Assembly (NCBI GenBank): GCA_039621445.1
Contig: CP154955.1
Span: 44,539,540 to 44,603,539 of the forward strand
Direction of reading: 5' to 3'
Source: Euglena gracilis
Lineage: Eukaryota > Euglenida > Euglenophyceae > Euglenales
Length of the DNA stretch: 64,000 bases
Position 1 is the stretch's first letter. The number at the start of each line of letters is the position of its first letter. The notes beneath the pieces are model-generated. The model worked only from the letters and a program-made list of their open reading frames with translations, searched no databases and was not told where the DNA came from. Made by a program: the position numbers and the translations under genes. This document shows, one piece after another, positions 33,801 to 43,686 of the stretch.

Positions 33801-34824
33801 GTTTGACGCTGTTCTCATGCATTTCACGCCTAGCCTCATCAAGGATATCCATCGTGAGGAGTTGGCGGGTAATGCAATGACTCTTGACCAACGCTGGAAC
33901 TACGTTTCCAAGCAATTGAAGCTATCACAGCTTCTTGGTCAGATTCAGTCCGCGTATACCGCACACCCAACCGCTGGATTACCGGCTGGTTCGGTGAACG
34001 CATTGCAAAAATCACCGGTTTCACCCACTTCACCAACCACGGGATCGAAAACGCGATACCCGCGTTCTTCGGACCAAGCCACGGATAAAGTGTGCTTTTT
34101 GTGCAACAAACCGGGACATATGTCTCGGGAGTGCCCTAATCCTGAAGCGCAAAAGCGTATTCAGAGTCCGCGGGGCTCGACCTCATCACGAGGTTCGGGT
34201 TCCTCCGCGTTTTCACGCCAATCGGGCAATTCACGGTCATCGGGTCCCCGTTCCGGTGGTATTAGCCCCCGGATCCCGTTCCGCGATGAGCGGAAACACG
34301 GTACCCCTCGGGGTAGGTCACCCGGTGCCCCGGCCAAGAAGCGTGATTCTCATCGCGAGACATCGCGATCGCGTTCGCGAAGCGGATCATCTTCTTCGCG
34401 ATCCTCATCGGGAAAACCCCGATACACCGGTCATGGTCGACGGGATACCCGGTCACCACGACGGTTTGACGGGAAATCGGGAAACCGATCCCCCCGTTAT
34501 CCAGATTCGCGACACAAATCTCGGTGTTCGCTTTGTGGATCGAGTGATCACCACTCATCCAAATGTCCGCGTTCTCGTTCTCCCCGCCCTGGCCAACGTC
34601 ATCGCGGTATGAATCGCGGTGACAAGGGTCACTCCTCCAACCGCCATAAAGTCGGTTTCAAGATATCTTGTTTGGAGGATGACACCCCGGCTTCGGGCAG
34701 GGAGGGGGATGAGACCACGGATACCGATTTCGACGAGGCCCGCATGGCGGTGCGCACGTTGAAATCCGTTTATACCTCTAAAAGGCCCATAGCCGGCTAT
34801 TCGGCCGGTTCGGACCTGGAGTAG
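30847..34824 (+). CDS. Element 2 gag polyprotein (1325 aa)
   Basis: I chose the ATG at 30847 because it is the first in frame after the leader and precedes protein-like sequence (MQSTGPNHQFNYALLQASL). The first two thirds is a long glutamine/serine/leucine-rich region with heptad patterns typical of coiled coils, and no known enzyme motif. 33420-33940 is the capsid-like block (PQWDGDPTTWRQFFRDWEYY). Two CCHC zinc knuckles follow, CFLCNKPGHMSREC near 34093-34134 and CSLCGSSDHHSSKC near 34525-34569, separated by an arginine/serine-rich stretch. Role: assembles particles and binds the RNA. At 1325 aa it is much longer than common gypsy gag proteins. The frame is intact. Confidence 0.9.
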   Translation: MQSTGPNHQFNYALLQASLQDIDQETGDWKLLCENASSSHADEAQLIQLSQLQHLSSLTVVGDEPSTSLASEANAASSALTLPQRGYSPLSAAMVQLHTPERPVVIPPPGFSGDGGLETPCFFQPPPALPPASPYRALPPPPDIGCYPVLPWQPETRLVVPEFSGTSQPMDDYGKGTGELLTAEDVQDIVARLPGDHPLVRQFNHVQQCVAECATALNKVLQFDEDNQKHVFTKLEHCWNYLQEVGRYCQRIFESAGIDLANFRETFDRICQQLPQNFRQISECMHEAETRNDSKFLHLHGSLQQLSGQMESCSSALLHLQQQLHARDSSSATSSSGGFVSMDHFTTLSATFHESQHRIMQLCDETEKFRQFQSQANENFAPHTYVRQLEERLSRLEQKTCYCDANRVGLSNLSAKVAEMAQRQDSLQLQLQSDIGGINSAIAGLQQSYSALSHRVPDISGIQTAIGELQTRYASVSTKITEMQSLPAGSSSRITENPDFQAFYDKMLTNNQETLQDFCNSLLRLEESVNRNARSTQSEITRLDERISALLDNPQPGNLPMGTTTVLSDNPAPVAPTTTPTKMTSPLQILSNAVKALMGQLQLLDKSHGKLVQDVTGISERIPHLDDFSRYRKRIRALEDEVDRICGQLQLVEHLEQSVHDLSVGLDNVSNQQRVSHRNSAVCIAEDAPDAPDSRFHNPNLGAHAPPPPVSRVSQSAIPRIVPPLALPTTQNQFSDEFPIRGTEFSENTAIPPSLHQEIHHSMLVRGMSQTRTPGVGHMLHARHTPTPECPPITGDQQGLRPDFRYQDSPSPEISRFRQESGKDTLGARAYPGPNPRNTTEGQRVFQKDFKGTIAIANKVKPQWDGDPTTWRQFFRDWEYYWALKGPTQDTNPEVIKMEFIDCLPRDEKERARQLVIRYRVSFDDLVEQYASTSSSLVARITLETKWRQCAPPDRKWKSIDLWYAKWLGLAAEVDELSEKQMREQFDAVLMHFTPSLIKDIHREELAGNAMTLDQRWNYVSKQLKLSQLLGQIQSAYTAHPTAGLPAGSVNALQKSPVSPTSPTTGSKTRYPRSSDQATDKVCFLCNKPGHMSRECPNPEAQKRIQSPRGSTSSRGSGSSAFSRQSGNSRSSGPRSGGISPRIPFRDERKHGTPRGRSPGAPAKKRDSHRETSRSRSRSGSSSSRSSSGKPRYTGHGRRDTRSPRRFDGKSGNRSPRYPDSRHKSRCSLCGSSDHHSSKCPRSRSPRPGQRHRGMNRGDKGHSSNRHKVGFKISCLEDDTPASGREGDETTDTDFDEARMAVRTLKSVYTSKRPIAGYSAGSDLE

Positions 34825-34976
34825 GGGAGCCCGAGGTCCGAGGGCACGGACCTCTGGGCTGATGAACAGATGGAGGTAGGACCTGATCAACCCTGCCCCC
34901 CTGCCCATCTGCCTTCCTGGTCGGTACCCGGAAAATTTTCGGGTCCCCCACCCCCCACTCCAACTTTCCGCTCGGA

Positions 34977-35936
34977 ATGTTGTGCAAAGTAGGAAAGGGT
35001 TCATGGGAAAGCTGGCAAGAAAACGTATTTTCGCCAGACCCTTCACTTTGCTTACCCCCCATGGAACTTTTGGTCCAAGCGGAAATCAAAATCCAAAATT
35101 TTTGTGCAAAAGTCAAAATTCTCATTGACACTGGTTGTCGCATTGCACTACTTTTTCGGTTCGGGTTGATACCAACCCCCCTCTTGGTGAAAGCCAAGAA
35201 GCCGATCAAAATTACGACGGCTGACAACACCCCCATGTGCGGTGGTGACTTGGGATGCTTTTTGGACATTGTCCTACCCCTCATCCCCAAGCACCACTCA
35301 CACCCCCCCCAACCGCAAAATTTTCCGGATACCTGGGGATATGAATCCGGAATCCATGGTTCTGACGTAATTCTGGGATACCCCTTTTTACGTCAGCACC
35401 GGCTGGTAGTGGATTGCCACTCCCACGGTTTGCGCACATCACCATTCTCTTCATTGCCCCCCAAACCTTCATCACCCGTGGCGTCAACCGCGACAGCCAC
35501 CAATTTTTCCACACCGTTTTCGAAAACTTTTACCCCGTTACCAACCACACCAACCAACGTTTTCCACACCGGGTGTACCGAGAAAGTTCACCCCCTGCCC
35601 ATTGACACACCAACTTCCGTTCCCCATGAGGCAGGGCAAGCGAGTAGCGGTACCCCCCTCGTTCCACTGGGTTACAAGACGACAGCCCAAAGCCCCGAAG
35701 TTACAACGGTGTCGACTAGTCGCCCAGCTGCACCATCACCCCGTTTTCCACCAGATGTATCGCTTTCAGATACAGCTGTACCCCCCCCCGCACCTTCAAA
35801 ATCGCATCCACATTTTTACACAACCCCCCACCAGACCAAAACATGCGCGAACCAGGACCACTACTCCGACACTTCCTTCCAATGTGTGCCCTTACGAAGA
35901 ATTTCCGCCAGCCAGATTTCGATTGTGGATGTCTAG
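34977..35936 (+). CDS. Element 2 aspartic protease region
   Basis: This open frame starts at ATG 34977 (open from 34884). It contains the active-site pattern VKILIDTGCRIALL (DTG at 35127-35135) and a downstream SDVILGYPFL, which fits the second half of a retropepsin. The remainder is proline/threonine-rich. It is in a different frame from gag, with two stops in between, so expression from a gag fusion is not explained by a simple shift. The frame ends at TAG 35934-35936, followed by a TAA six codons later. Confidence 0.8.
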   Translation: MLCKVGKGSWESWQENVFSPDPSLCLPPMELLVQAEIKIQNFCAKVKILIDTGCRIALLFRFGLIPTPLLVKAKKPIKITTADNTPMCGGDLGCFLDIVLPLIPKHHSHPPQPQNFPDTWGYESGIHGSDVILGYPFLRQHRLVVDCHSHGLRTSPFSSLPPKPSSPVASTATATNFSTPFSKTFTPLPTTPTNVFHTGCTEKVHPLPIDTPTSVPHEAGQASSGTPLVPLGYKTTAQSPEVTTVSTSRPAAPSPRFPPDVSLSDTAVPPPAPSKSHPHFYTTPHQTKTCANQDHYSDTSFQCVPLRRISASQISIVDV

Positions 35937-37137
35937 TCCAAACACCAACACTAATCCCGATTTCGCGTAACCATACACTTGGTTGCGGATCGCAATGCGC
36001 GGACCGTACATCAAGTGCTCCAACAACGAGGTATGCCTTGTTGTTTGGGACCGCGAAATCCGTGTCACACACCTCCCCCACCTCCATCTGGCATGATATG
36101 GACTGGGTATGCACCATTCCCATCCAACATCAACCCTTGGGGGAATGCCCCTTGGGAGTGGGAGGATGACACACCCTTGACCTATGTTTGCGGACCTGAA
36201 TTGCGTTTTACGCTCTTCAACCGCGAACCAGGCACATACGCGATGCGCGTATGGAACGCATTTAATTTTGGTCAATACGTATTTGGGAAGGACACGTGGT
36301 CCAACTTGTCCAAAATCGCGGCTTTCCTTTGGCTGATTTCACTATTTGTCGTTGGAAATTGATGCGTTTTCGTCAAAGAGCACATGGCGTTGCGAGCGCT
36401 TGTCGCGATATTGCTGCGCATACCCTACCAACGCTTTAAAATTCTGGGAGTGTGATACGGTGCTGATTGCACTCCCCCAAAAAACTTATCCCGGATGGTG
36501 TAGTGGAGAAAATCCTCGCGATTGAGAAGCGCGCAAACTCTCCTCATACGTCAATACGAATCGGAGGGGATGGTCACAACATCTATGTGTTTTTAATTGG
36601 TGGGATTTTGCTCTCCTGACCGCTTGTGGCATTTATCCCACTATGTGAGGATTTTTTGTAGATATTATTATACCTGTGAAAACCGATTTGAGGATATTTT
36701 TCGTGGTTTATTCGTCATTCGGAATATCCGATGTTGCGCTGTGCCAAGATACCTTGGTACCAATGGGGATGCCACACCCTCAACGCAGATTTCTGCGGTC
36801 ATTGAGAGTGCGGACCAACATCCCAAGTCTGCTGACTATTGTTCGCGAATTGCTCGCGAATTCATGGTGTAACTGGATAATCCGGTTTACGCCTGCGACA
36901 TCGACCCCGCGATTCGCGGTCCGTTCGGTGTTTGCAAAATCGAGCTCAAGGATGGCGCTAAACATATGCACCGGAAATTCTTCCGTTGCTCGGGTGAACG
37001 CGAACAGGCTCTCAACGAGATGATTGAGAAGCTCATCCAGCGGAAGTGGATTATCCCTTCCAAGAGCGAGAGGAAATAACAAGCTTTTGTGGTGACCAAA
37101 CCCGCTGACCAGTATGGTCAGAAGAAGTGGAGGATAG
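35937..37137 (+). pseudogene. Element 2 pol linker and RT N-terminus, interrupted
   Basis: The protease frame continues past two stops as an open stretch to 36362 (PSGMIWTGYAPFPSNINPW), which I cannot assign. After about 500 bases with stops, the same frame gives the start of a reverse transcriptase (KIELKDGAKHMHRKFFRCSG, then LIQRKWIIPSKSE). A TAA at 37077-37079 breaks it, and it resumes with QAFVVTKPADQYGQKKWRI. A frame change near 37135 is needed to reach the next RT block (DYRYLNSQTRK). Confidence 0.75.
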
Positions 37138-38580
37138 GTGCTGGATTACCGGTACCTGAACTCCCAAACGAGGAAGACAGGTGATGACCCCTTCCCGTTA
37201 CCGCTGATCGAGGATTTGAATCACCCAACAATCGGTAATACGGTTGTGCGTCAATCTTTGATCTGGAAGACGGTTTTCCATCAGATGCATTTGGATGCTG
37301 ATTCGCAACCGTACACGGCATTCGTGACATCCAAGGGTGTGTACCAATGGACGGTACTCCCCATGGGTGTTAAGAATGGCCCAGCCATGTTTCAACGCAT
37401 GATCCAGTGGGTTTTGCGCGATTTACCGTTTGCTCTGGTGTACATCGATGATGTACTGGTGGGAACCCAACCGCCATCCGCGAAATCGGGCGAGGATATC
37501 CTCGACCCGCATTACCGCGATGTGCGCGCGGTATTATCCGCGTTCCAAAAGCATGTGCTTTTTGTGAAGGGTTCCAAAATGCACCTGTTTCGCAAAATTA
37601 TTAAGTTTTGCGGACACATCCTGAGCAACGGGCAGCGTAAAGCCGCACCCAGTAAGATGGAGGCCATTAAGAAATGGACTCCTGAGGTCATTAAGACCTT
37701 AACGCATTTAAAGGGATTTTTGGGATTAGCCCAATACTACGCGATTTACATGAAAGATTTCGCGAAAATCGCGGTACCCCTAACCCGACAACTCAAAAAT
37801 CGGACACCCGATAACGCAAAAGTCATTTGGGATGACCAAATGCGCGAGGCCTTGAATAAAATCAAGGACTTGCTCCTCGAGAACGTGGTTCTCGATATCG
37901 CGGATCCATACAAACCGTATGTCCTGGAGGTCGACAGCAGCGATTACGCTGTTGGCGGGGTTCTTAGCCAGCATAATGCGGCGAATGAACTCCGACCTGT
38001 GGCTTTCTTTAGCAGGAAGCTACAGGGCGACAATGGGAAAGGACAGGTTAAATGGAGCATTCGCGAAAAGGAGACATATGCCATTGTGCTAATTCTCCAG
38101 AAGTTCCGCAGCTGGATAGCCAGCAGCTTGGTCCAGATACTAGTGTTGACGGATCATGAGAGCCTTCAACACTGGTATACCGAGGACCTGAACAAGGCCA
38201 TGTCATCAGTTGGCAGAAGATGCCGATGGCATGAGTTCTTGAGCCAGTTTAACCTGGTGGTAGTTTATACCCCAGGTCACACGCAAAAAGTTGCGGATCC
38301 TCTCAGCCGAGCCCCCTGGTATTATCCTGGGAACCCGGATGAGGGTGATGCGACTTTTCATGGCAGCCATGAGGCTGACCAGTTCGCACGTCGATCCGAC
38401 GCTGCGGACAACATGCTCGATTCACTACCGGTTTCCCGGGTGTATCGCAGCATCGCCATTTCACCATTGCGTGGAAGGCGCCGGCGTGGACGCACTGCCG
38501 GACCCCGTCGCATTACGCGTACGGAAACTCCTACCCCCCTATTTTTCCGCGAATGGGATTATTCGCGTGACCCTATATAG
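37138..38580 (+). pseudogene. Element 2 reverse transcriptase and RNase H
   Basis: Open over 480 codons. RT motifs are DYRYLNSQTRK, FHQMHLDADSQPYTAF, LPMGVKNGPAMFQRM and the catalytic YIDD (VYIDDVLVG, near 37440). Around 37230-37275 the expected SIFDLEDGF lies in another frame, so two small indels flank it and the domain is damaged. RNase H follows (LEVDSSDYAVGGVL, FFSRKLQ, REKETYAIVLILQKF, LTDHESLQHW). After about 38330 the frame runs out of recognisable homology into sequence rich in arginine. Confidence 0.85.
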
Positions 38581-40005
38581 TACCATTGTGAATAGACTTC
38601 GTAATGGTGAATCCATAGAGAATTACTCTCTATCACCATTGCGGCTTATTTTCCGGAATGATTCTGGTTATAAATATTGTATACCCCAAGACCTGGTTGA
38701 TGATGTGATTTTGAGCTATCACAACCATGGTCACCCTGGGGCCCCCAAACTTCTTTCACTAGTGGGTCGCAGATATTGCACAACCCTGAGTGAAAAAGAT
38801 TATATTCGCGCTGTTTGCGAATTTCGCAACGGTGCCAAATTTGTCAGGCTGTGAAACCGCGCAGAGGTACCCCCCCTGGTACGATGGACTTTTTCCCCGT
38901 ACCACCTGACATTTTTACGTCCCTCTGCATGGATTTTCTCGAACTTGAACCTTGCAAAGGATCAGATGACAAAATTTACGATTACGTTCTTGTTGTCGTC
39001 TGTCGGCTGAGTGGGTACATAGTAGCCATTCCATGCCGGAAAGCAGGGTTGACAGCCCAAATTTTGGCATCCATATTCCTGGAGAAATGCATCTGCTTAA
39101 TGGGTTTACCGAACGAAATCGTGAGTGATCAAGATCACTTGATCTCTTCGCGGTTTTTCACAACTTTGTGCGGTTTACTCGGCATTGAGCAGCATTTTTC
39201 CATTATATACCGCCCGAAAGGCAATGGTAGAGCCGAGGCAGCCGTGAAATCCGTTGTCAATATGCTTCGCCTTTCACTGGCTGACTCGGGTAAGAATTGG
39301 TTATCCGTTCTTCATTGGTGTTTATTTTACATCAATACCTTGCCAGGGTTGGTATTACCACACTCACCGTACAAAATCGTTTTCGGACGAGACCCTCCGG
39401 CCATAGGGGATATCCCCTCGGAGAGACCCGCCCGAAGTAGCGTCAGCTGTGAAACGTGGTTTGCAGAAGTGGAATCACTCCGCTCTGCAGTCCAATCACG
39501 TATCACAGAAATTCATTCCAACAAACGGAAATCGTTTTTACAAAACTTCAACACACCTGTGTATAGTCCAGGTGACCGCGTGTGGGTACGGAATAACCGC
39601 ACCCGCATGCAATCTTCCAAGCTAGATCCTCTTTGGCTCGGCCCATGCGAAATTTTGGAGAGGTTAGGTAGTAGCGGGCGATATAAAGTTGCCTTGCCCA
39701 ACGGGATTGAGGACGTCCATATGGACGACTTCAAACCGTACCTAAGCCCCCCAGACGGAAAAGCTATCCCCTGCCTATATTTCAAGCCCCGTTCCAGATT
39801 ACCTGAAACGGACGACTTTGTGGTCGATAAGATAATAGACCACAAGGTCGACAGGGGTGTGCACTACTGGAAAGTTCGCTGGAAAGGGTATGGGCCAGAG
39901 GAGGACACTTGGGAGCCAGCATCCAGTTTTGTTGGATATGTCCAACAGGATTGGAAGCTGTGGAACAAGCGCAATAACATAGACATAAACATAAACACCT
40001 TCTGA
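38580..40005 (+). pseudogene. Element 2 integrase and chromodomain
   Basis: The zinc-binding N-terminus (SYHNHGHPGAPKLLSLVGRRY) is in the frame ending at 38854. After one frame change it continues at [12 protein letters not shown] in the frame 38815-40005. Catalytic residues are D in CMDFLEL (38932), D in VSDQDHL (39127) and E in [10 protein letters not shown] (39235), with 35 residues between the second D and E, as in all retroviral-type integrases. The chromodomain ([32 protein letters not shown]) lies at 39815-39930. Chromodomains of this position direct insertion into marked chromatin (established for chromoviruses). One frameshift breaks the reading. Confidence 0.88.
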
Positions 40006-40200
40006 AACGATTTCGTTTTGGAGAATGCGTGTGTTTTATGTGAATGTTTCGCGTTTATACCCCCCCCTGCACTTCATTATTTCTCTATCTTTCTCGCAGA
40101 GTTTTGATTAAGATAGAAGCCTTGCTTTTTCAGTGCTCTCGCACTCAAATCGACTGACAACAAGGTTATCCTTAGTTGTCGTCGTCGTTCGGGTAGCATC

Positions 40201-41523
40201 ATGCTGCCTGGGCGCGGACCTGGACCAGGTCCACCATGGCCGCAGCCTTCTGGCGCGCCATACCCTCAGTACCCTCAGTATGCTGAGGCCCCGATTCCGG
40301 GTGCCCCACATGCTGAGAGGGTTTCAGCCCCGGTATTCGCCGCGGCTACCAGCAGCCGGTCCGCATATGCGGTACCAGATCCATCTGCCGTCCAGCAGCC
40401 GGCACCTCAGCCACCAGTGCAGCGCAGATCGCGCCTGCCCCCGTATGCGGGAGAGATGATCTTCCGCACTACGGAGACGTTGGAGCGGGCGATGCGTATG
40501 TGCGCACACCCCCCAACGGAGCCCTTTATGCAAGCCCTTTGGGATGCATACTGTGCTCAGCTGTTGGTGGTAGCCAACACCCCTGTGGCTCAGTGGTGTC
40601 CCTGCGGTCAAGCCCTGATGACGGGCAGACGGTATTTCTCGTCCGCAGCCGATTCCGGCTTCGAACCCGGCGAGACCATGATGGACCTGGGCGTGTATGT
40701 GCCGCCCATGCTGCAAACGCAGACGCCGGTGGGATCCCACACCGTGCATATGCGTGAGCACACGCCCCCACCGGTAGGTGAGGCTGTGCATGTCCCACCT
40801 GGGATGACGAGAATTTTTGCTCGCCCGCCCTCGCCGCAGCGAATGCCGCCGCGCGAGCCGCCAGCGGAGCAATTTGTCTCGCGGTACGCGACGCACGCGG
40901 ATTACCCGCGCGGCGCACGCGTGCTCCCAGCCGGACAGTCGGACGTGCCCTCTGAGGCATACGTCCAACACATGTTCATGCACTGGATGCCACAAGCATC
41001 ATCGGTCGCCCCTGCCCCTGGCGTTGAGCCACGGAGGCAGGAGGAGCCCATAGTGGTGGAGGATGAACCTCCCCACCGTGAGGCAGCCCGACCGCCCAGT
41101 GCAGCCCCTGTCCAGACTGGGGATGTCCCCCGTCGGCAGGAGGCTCCCTACTATCATATGGCACCTCCGGGAACCGAGCAGGATGAGCTTGCTCGGCACT
41201 TCCTGCAGGAGCCAGTATTCGCGTCTGAAGAGCACCGGACGAGGTATTACGCCTCTCTGGCTGCCCTTCAGGGTCGTGGATACACCCCCTACCATCCGTA
41301 CCAGCCGCAGCTGCGGGTGGCGACCCCGGTATTACCCGGTGAGCCCCCGGCAGGAGCGGCAGGATTACCTGCCACCCTGAAGCGCGATAGGGTTACGGAG
41401 AACCTTACCCCACAGCCCAGGCGACCCAGCCCACGGGACGCGGAAGGCGGTGCGGCAATGCAGGTGGAAGCCAGCCAGGATACCCTGGCCGGCAACCACC
41501 GGCAGTGGCACAGGCAGCGATGA
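40201..41523 (+). CDS. Element 2 accessory ORF A (440 aa), unknown function
   Basis: ATG at 40201 lies 196 bp after the integrase stop. It is proline/glutamine/glycine-rich at both ends, with a denser middle (EMIFRTTETLERAMRMCAHP, then LVVANTPVAQWCPCGQALM), including one CPC motif. No signal peptide, membrane segment or known domain is seen. The stop TGA at 41521-41523 overlaps the next ATG (41520) as ATGA, an arrangement that permits termination-reinitiation. Codon-free hairpins such as CCGG-TATTAC-CCGG (41326-41339) lie within it. Confidence 0.7.
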   Translation: MLPGRGPGPGPPWPQPSGAPYPQYPQYAEAPIPGAPHAERVSAPVFAAATSSRSAYAVPDPSAVQQPAPQPPVQRRSRLPPYAGEMIFRTTETLERAMRMCAHPPTEPFMQALWDAYCAQLLVVANTPVAQWCPCGQALMTGRRYFSSAADSGFEPGETMMDLGVYVPPMLQTQTPVGSHTVHMREHTPPPVGEAVHVPPGMTRIFARPPSPQRMPPREPPAEQFVSRYATHADYPRGARVLPAGQSDVPSEAYVQHMFMHWMPQASSVAPAPGVEPRRQEEPIVVEDEPPHREAARPPSAAPVQTGDVPRRQEAPYYHMAPPGTEQDELARHFLQEPVFASEEHRTRYYASLAALQGRGYTPYHPYQPQLRVATPVLPGEPPAGAAGLPATLKRDRVTENLTPQPRRPSPRDAEGGAAMQVEASQDTLAGNHRQWHRQR

Positions 41524-42191
41524 GCCGTCCTGTTGCCGCAATGCCACCGCCGATCCCTCCGGTATGGAAGGAGCCGCGACCCCCTACGCCGAAACCAAGC
41601 CCACGCCAGGCTCCTAGCCAGCGCCCAGCCACGCCGTCACCGCGACGTGCAGCGGAACGGCAAGGTCCCTCCCCAGAGATGGAATGGGAAGGTACCGAAC
41701 CGACTCCTGCCGCACCGAGCGCCCGACCCTCTGGTATTCGCCAGACAGGGAAGGACAAAGGTAAGGCTGAGGGCAAAGGCAAGGGAGAAGGCAAAGGCGT
41801 GGCCGGCAAAGGTAAGGGTGAGGGCAAGGGTAAGGGTACAGCCCGTGAGGAGGAGAACCAGCAGAAGTCCTCTCGGACTTTGAGCAAATGCTCAGGTTCA
41901 AGGAGGAGCTGGAGGACGAAGGCTGGCGAATGCAGCATGATTACCATGTTGCAGGAAACCGCCCCGTCACCCCTCCGGAGGCAGTCATCGAGGTGGTATT
42001 ACACCACACCGAGAACAGAGTCAGACAATTCCATTACGGAATTGACCTGTACGCCTTCGAAGGTGAAGGTGGCAGACCCTTGCTGGATGCCCAGCCGGGT
42101 TTCTGGGAACTCTGGTTTTGGCTGGGATACCCCTGCCAGAACTGGGGTCTCTTCAGCGACTCCACTGGCCGCAGTTACCTGCACCAGTTAG
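41520..42191 (+). CDS. Element 2 accessory ORF B1, proline- and GK-rich
   Basis: Begins at the ATG overlapping the ORF A stop. Its first 110 residues are proline/arginine-rich, then GKGKGEGKG repeats that resemble the glycine/lysine tail of Element 1 gag and suggest nucleic-acid binding. From about 41850 the protein-like reading moves to another frame (ORF B2); the remainder of this frame to 42191 is probably not used. No classical slippery heptamer is obvious in the overlap. Confidence 0.5.
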   Translation: MSRPVAAMPPPIPPVWKEPRPPTPKPSPRQAPSQRPATPSPRRAAERQGPSPEMEWEGTEPTPAAPSARPSGIRQTGKDKGKAEGKGKGEGKGVAGKGKGEGKGKGTAREEENQQKSSRTLSKCSGSRRSWRTKAGECSMITMLQETAPSPLRRQSSRWYYTTPRTESDNSITELTCTPSKVKVADPCWMPSRVSGNSGFGWDTPARTGVSSATPLAAVTCTS

Positions 42192-43366
42192 GATTTCGGG
42201 ACCAGCATGTGTTGGCCCGAAGGCTGAAGGCAATCTTCGACTGTATTCACACAGTCGGGCCCCTCGGTGTGCAGTGGAAATACTACCCACTGAACCCCGA
42301 CATCGAACGCCTGATCGAGGTGTTGTGGTGCAACAACCTCCAGGTGTGGCTGGTGAGCCATTACGGCTCCACCTTCCGCGTTAAGCGCGTTTCCCTGGCT
42401 TACCCACAGAGGTATGACCTCTGTTGTAAGTACTGCCGGCAGGAATTTCCTGTCGACTTCTGGGGATTCGGCGTGCGCGGAAGTCCTCCACCGCCTCGGG
42501 ATAACCCGGGCCTGGAGATGGGACGCCGCATGCTTATGCATGTGTGCCGCGACGCCCCGGATGTCCAGGGCAAAAGTCGCCGCGTCCATAAGCAGCGTAT
42601 TTTTATGCTGCAACAGTTCTGGTGGCGAGCCTGGACCACCTACGTCATGGAGGTGTATATACATCTCCGTGACCCCCAGGACGATAGGCCTGGTATGGAA
42701 AGCTTGCCACCAGACTACGGCGACCCCGTTGAGGGACCTCGTCGTCGTCGGGTTATCGCCGACCTGCGCCCCAACTGGCACCTGGCCGGGATAGACCTGG
42801 AGGAACATTTGAGGCGACAGTTTGGCGGTACCCTCGACAGGGAGGTATTCCTCCAGCTGATGAATCACCCGAAGGCCATCCTCGACCTGGGTATGCCGAT
42901 TCTGGCATGCGTGCAGGAGTTCGAGGACGGGTTTTTCGAGGTCTGGGAAGACACGCGTTACCGCGGCTTCCTGGGCCCGAACAGGCCTGCAAACGCTTGG
43001 GTGCAGCCATCATGGCCGCCACCCTGGCCCAACAGCGCCAGTAGCAGTACGCTGGCCTTTTACAGGCTGGCGGATGCCCAGGGATGCCGATGGCACCCGA
43101 CGATCCTCGTTCGCCCGAGGATCTGCGCGCCTTCATCGCCCCAGAGGATGAACCTCTGGCGCGAAGGAGACGGGAGGCGTCAGTCGCTTCCACCACCGCG
43201 ATTCCGCGGCGGGAGGAACGCGACCGCAGCCCCTCCGTCACCATTCTGGAGGCAGCGCCGCCGTCTCCGACAGGAACGGCTGTATCATTCGTCTCTGCCC
43301 CGCGAGCGGCAGGGGAAAGATCGGTTTCCCCGGCCCCCGCGACGGCTCCCGTCTGTCCACCGGTAG
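41849..43366 (+). CDS. Element 2 accessory ORF B2 (~500 aa), unknown function
   Basis: Open from 41849; first ATG at 41888 (MLRFKEELEDEGWRMQHDYH). It is a dense, globular-looking sequence rich in tryptophan and aromatic residues (FWELWFWLGYPCQNWGLF, VLWCNNLQVWLVSHYGS, DLCCKYCRQEFPVDFWGF). CCKYC could hold a metal ion. The end, FYRLADAQGC, recurs at 14728 in another locus, which shows the family is not unique to this copy. I do not recognise the fold. It sits after the integrase, where retroviruses carry env, but no membrane segment is visible. Confidence 0.7.
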   Translation, partial: GGEPAEVLSDFEQMLRFKEELEDEGWRMQHDYHVAGNRPVTPPEAVIEVVLHHTENRVRQFHYGIDLYAFEGEGGRPLLDAQPGFWELWFWLGYPCQNWGLFSDSTGRSYLHQLGFRDQHVLARRLKAIFDCIHTVGPLGVQWKYYPLNPDIERLIEVLWCNNLQVWLVSHYGSTFRVKRVSLAYPQRYDLCCKYCRQEFPVDFWGFGVRGSPPPPRDNPGLEMGRRMLMHVCRDAPDVQGKSRRVHKQRIFMLQQFWWRAWTTYVMEVYIHLRDPQDDRPGMESLPPDYGDPVEGPRRRRVIADLRPNWHLAGIDLEEHLRRQFGGTLDREVFLQLMNHPKAILDLGMPILACVQEFEDGFFEVWEDTRYRGFLGPNRPANAWVQPSWPPPWPNSASSSTLAFYRLADAQGCRWHPTILVRPRICAPSSPQRMNLWREGDGRRQSLPPPRFRGGRNATAAPPSPFWRQRRRLRQERLYHSSLPRERQGKDRFPRPPRRLPSVHR

Positions 43367-43686
43367 GTGGAGACCAGGAACTTCCTGAGGAGGAAGGTGA
43401 GAACGTGGAGGATATCCTCTACGCTGCTCTGCATGCTCCGGCACAGCCTCGGCCAGACGAAGCACCCGCAGGGGATATACCTGTGGCTGCTAAGCCTGTC
43501 CAACGGCTGACCTCCAGCCGAGGTGACTGGTATGGTCGTCGAGGATATCCTCGAAGAACCTGCCAGTCCCACAGCACGCACCTCGTTAGGAGGCCGTGTG
43601 CTCGGCGCCGTGGTCACTGGCATTACTGCCGTGGCTGCTGCACTAACGCCACGAGGTGGAGGTGTAGCATCAAGCTCCGCCGCTGA
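43084..43686 (+). CDS. Element 2 accessory ORF C1, linker segment
   Basis: Opens at ATG 43084 (MPMAPDDPRSPEDLRAFIAP), overlapping ORF B2 in another frame. It contains RSPSVTILE, matching the fragment at 14728-15027, where the B-like and C1-like parts are in one frame. That supports B2, C1 and C2 being parts of one ancestral polyprotein. It probably yields to the C2 frame between 43511 and 43600; sequence beyond that point in this frame is less protein-like. Confidence 0.5.
   Translation: MPMAPDDPRSPEDLRAFIAPEDEPLARRRREASVASTTAIPRREERDRSPSVTILEAAPPSPTGTAVSFVSAPRAAGERSVSPAPATAPVCPPVGGDQELPEEEGENVEDILYAALHAPAQPRPDEAPAGDIPVAAKPVQRLTSSRGDWYGRRGYPRRTCQSHSTHLVRRPCARRRGHWHYCRGCCTNATRWRCSIKLRR

Noticed and set aside
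41849-41900. Programmed -1 frameshift site between ORF B1 and B2
   Set aside because: No X-XXY-YYZ heptamer is visible in the overlap; the frame change is therefore left unexplained.
43600-43660. Membrane anchor of an envelope protein in ORF C2
   Set aside because: The hydrophobic stretch is short and alanine/threonine-rich, is not followed by a charged stop-transfer, and no signal peptide precedes it.
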